Source: CANLWN01 sp039815505
GTDB lineage: Bacteria; Bacteroidota; Bacteroidia; Flavobacteriales; Flavobacteriaceae
NCBI GenBank assembly: GCA_039815505.1
Contig: JBCBZE010000146.1
Coordinates: 1 to 8,190, forward strand
Direction of reading: 5' to 3'
DNA: 8,190 bases
This document shows positions 7,320 to 8,190 of this stretch, piece by piece. Both the position numbers and the translations under genes were made by a program. Below the pieces are notes generated by a model, which worked only from the letters and a program-made list of their open reading frames with translations, was not told where the DNA came from and ran no database searches. The first letter of the stretch is position 1; every line of letters starts with the position of its first letter.

Positions 7320-7356
7320 ATGGTATTCAGCGAAACTTAAATTCAATGAATACCAT
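7320..7356 (+). promoter_or_regulatory. Inverted repeat covering the pseudopilin start codon
   Basis: ATGGTATTCA (7320-7329) and TGAATACCAT (7347-7356) are perfect 10-bp arms around a 17-base spacer. The right arm begins at the second base of the pseudopilin ATG (7346-7348). In the mRNA this would fold the initiation region into a stem, and as DNA it could be an operator. The left arm also opens a six-codon frame (ATG at 7320, TAA at 7338-7340) that ends five bases before the pseudopilin start. Confidence 0.5.
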
Positions 7357-7756
7357 ACTAAAAAGAAAGGTACCTTCCCTGAACCTACAGGAAACCCTCA
7401 TTGTCCTGGCCATCATCGGCATCCTGCTGCTCTTGGCCCTCCCCAACTTGATGCCCTTGATCTCTAAAGCGAAGAGCATAGAGGCGCAGACCCAGTTAAA
7501 GGCTATCTACAATGCCCAGACCACCCATAGATACATGCACAGCAGCTTTACCGCGGATATCGACGAACTGGATTTTGTAGCACCCAAGACCGTTAAGGAG
7601 AACGGTACCGCCAATTACATATATACCATATCCGATGCGGACAATACTACCTTTAAAGCCAGGGCCGAGGCCGTGACCGATTTTGACGGCGACGGGGTGA
7701 TGAACGTATGGGAAATCGATGAACGGGGCAATCCCAAACAAACCGTAAAGGACTGA
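7346..7756 (+). CDS. Type IV pilin-like / GspG-like pseudopilin
   Basis: A 136-residue protein with a class III prepilin leader. A short basic leader (KRK at 6-8) is followed by VPS|LNLQETLIVLAIIGILLLLALP. Cleavage after Ser11 puts Glu16 at the conserved +5 position that guides subunit assembly. The -1 residue is Ser instead of the usual Gly, and +1 is Leu instead of Phe. The hydrophobic helix (about 17-34) runs into an amphipathic alpha-1 segment (KSIEAQTQLKAIYNAQTTHRY). Near the C-terminus, residues 111-125 (TDFDGDGVMNVWEID) look like the calcium-binding loop seen in GspG major pseudopilins. The stop codon overlaps the start of the prepilin peptidase gene by one base (TGATG), which supports a shared pathway. 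Role inferred: subunit of a short periplasmic pseudopilus of a type II secretion or type IV pilus-like machine. GC is about 57% in the line counted, well above the preceding gene. Confidence 0.88.
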   Translation: MNTILKRKVPSLNLQETLIVLAIIGILLLLALPNLMPLISKAKSIEAQTQLKAIYNAQTTHRYMHSSFTADIDELDFVAPKTVKENGTANYIYTISDADNTTFKARAEAVTDFDGDGVMNVWEIDERGNPKQTVKD

Positions 7757-8190
7757 TGGTGGTATTGAAGATATTGATTATGCTGAGCTGTGGGGCAATC
7801 ACCTACCAGGATTTTAAGGATCGGGCGGTGCTTTGGGTCATTTTTCCAATTACCGGGTTATTGCTCTCACTACTCCATTGGAACGGTTCCCATACCCGCC
7901 TTTTCCTTTTTTACATATCGGTCAATGTAGTTTTGATCAGCCTTATACTCCTTGTCCTTTTCCTATATACAACGTTCGTGGCCCGAAAAAAGTTTTTGAA
8001 CAGCAGTTTTGGCCTGGGCGACCTGCTGTTTTTCTATGCCTTTGCCCTGGGGTTCCCCACCGTGACTTTTTTGACCCTGTTTGCCATATCCATCCTTTTT
8101 TCACTTATGGTCTACTTATTCCTTAAAATCAGAAGTGATATGGACACCGTACCCTTGGCAGGTCTAATGGGCCTCTTTTTAGGCCTGGTC
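7756..8190 (+). CDS. Minimal A24 prepilin peptidase, 3' end beyond window
   Basis: The frame is open for exactly 145 codons from the ATG at 7756 to the window edge. It encodes a very hydrophobic polytopic membrane protein. Both aspartates of the type IV prepilin peptidase family (GxGD aspartyl proteases) are visible: Asp19 in TYQDFKDR after the first membrane segment, and Asp89 in FGLGDLLFFYA (GxGD at 86-89). The late segment TVPLAGLMGLFLGLV matches the conserved Pro-containing end of the family, so only a few residues are probably missing. There is no N-terminal cysteine-rich domain, so this is the short, TadV/CpaA-like form with no sign of the N-methylase part found in GspO/PilD. The Lys that usually follows the GxGD motif is absent. 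The enzyme should cleave leaders of pseudopilins such as the protein encoded just upstream, at the inner face of the cytoplasmic membrane. Confidence 0.87.
   Translation, partial: MVVLKILIMLSCGAITYQDFKDRAVLWVIFPITGLLLSLLHWNGSHTRLFLFYISVNVVLISLILLVLFLYTTFVARKKFLNSSFGLGDLLFFYAFALGFPTVTFLTLFAISILFSLMVYLFLKIRSDMDTVPLAGLMGLFLGLV

Noticed and set aside
7833..8126. 97-codon plus-strand reading frame at the right end
   Set aside because: It overlaps the prepilin peptidase frame that starts at 7756 and carries both catalytic aspartates; the other frame gives a Pro- and Phe-rich sequence without domain character.

Overview
The window looks like chromosomal DNA from a member of the Bacteroidota, most probably a marine-type Flavobacteriaceae. 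Three things point there. Signal peptides end in ...AQ. No start codon has a recognisable Shine-Dalgarno sequence in front of it. The protein encoded at 776-2110 ends in the 'HLPxMPS...LLLEKIEELTLH' tail-fibre-like segment that is very common in secreted Bacteroidota proteins. The species cannot be named from the sequence alone.

Layout. (1) Positions 1-2110, minus strand: two tandem genes for secreted, probably surface-exposed, beta-sandwich proteins. The upstream one (2110 to 776) has a fibronectin type III domain and a tail-fibre-like C-terminus. The second starts 2 bases after the first stops and runs off the left edge. (2) Positions 2111-2551: an intergenic stretch with no convincing gene, but with an inverted repeat in front of the surface-protein pair. 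(3) Positions 2552-7303: a divergent three-gene module. On the minus strand is a 1082-residue exported TPR-CHAT protein, a predicted caspase/separase-like protease, anchored by a C-terminal membrane helix. On the plus strand are an ECF-type sigma factor and, overlapping it by four bases, a single-pass membrane protein with an anti-sigma-like cytoplasmic N-terminus and periplasmic TPRs. The shared 160-bp promoter region holds three TAATCTA heptamers. (4) Positions 7346-8190, plus strand: a short pseudopilin-like protein and, overlapping by one base, a minimal prepilin peptidase that runs off the right edge. These are probably the start of a type II secretion or type IV pilus-like locus.

How the genes may work together. 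The most interesting part is the module in (3). Topology predicts that the CHAT protease domain and the TPR domain of the putative anti-sigma factor both face the periplasm. A testable model is that the TPR-CHAT protein senses something in the periplasm and cleaves or remodels the anti-sigma factor, which releases the ECF sigma factor. This resembles in logic, but not in parts, the TPR-CHAT/Csx30/sigma circuit of type III-E CRISPR. The model is inference; only the gene content, the topology and the motifs are visible.

The module, and especially the TPR half of the CHAT gene, the sigma gene and the anti-sigma gene, is clearly more AT-rich (about 30-37% GC in lines I counted) than its neighbours (about 55-68%). 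Both of its transcription units end in a hairpin that overlaps the stop codon.
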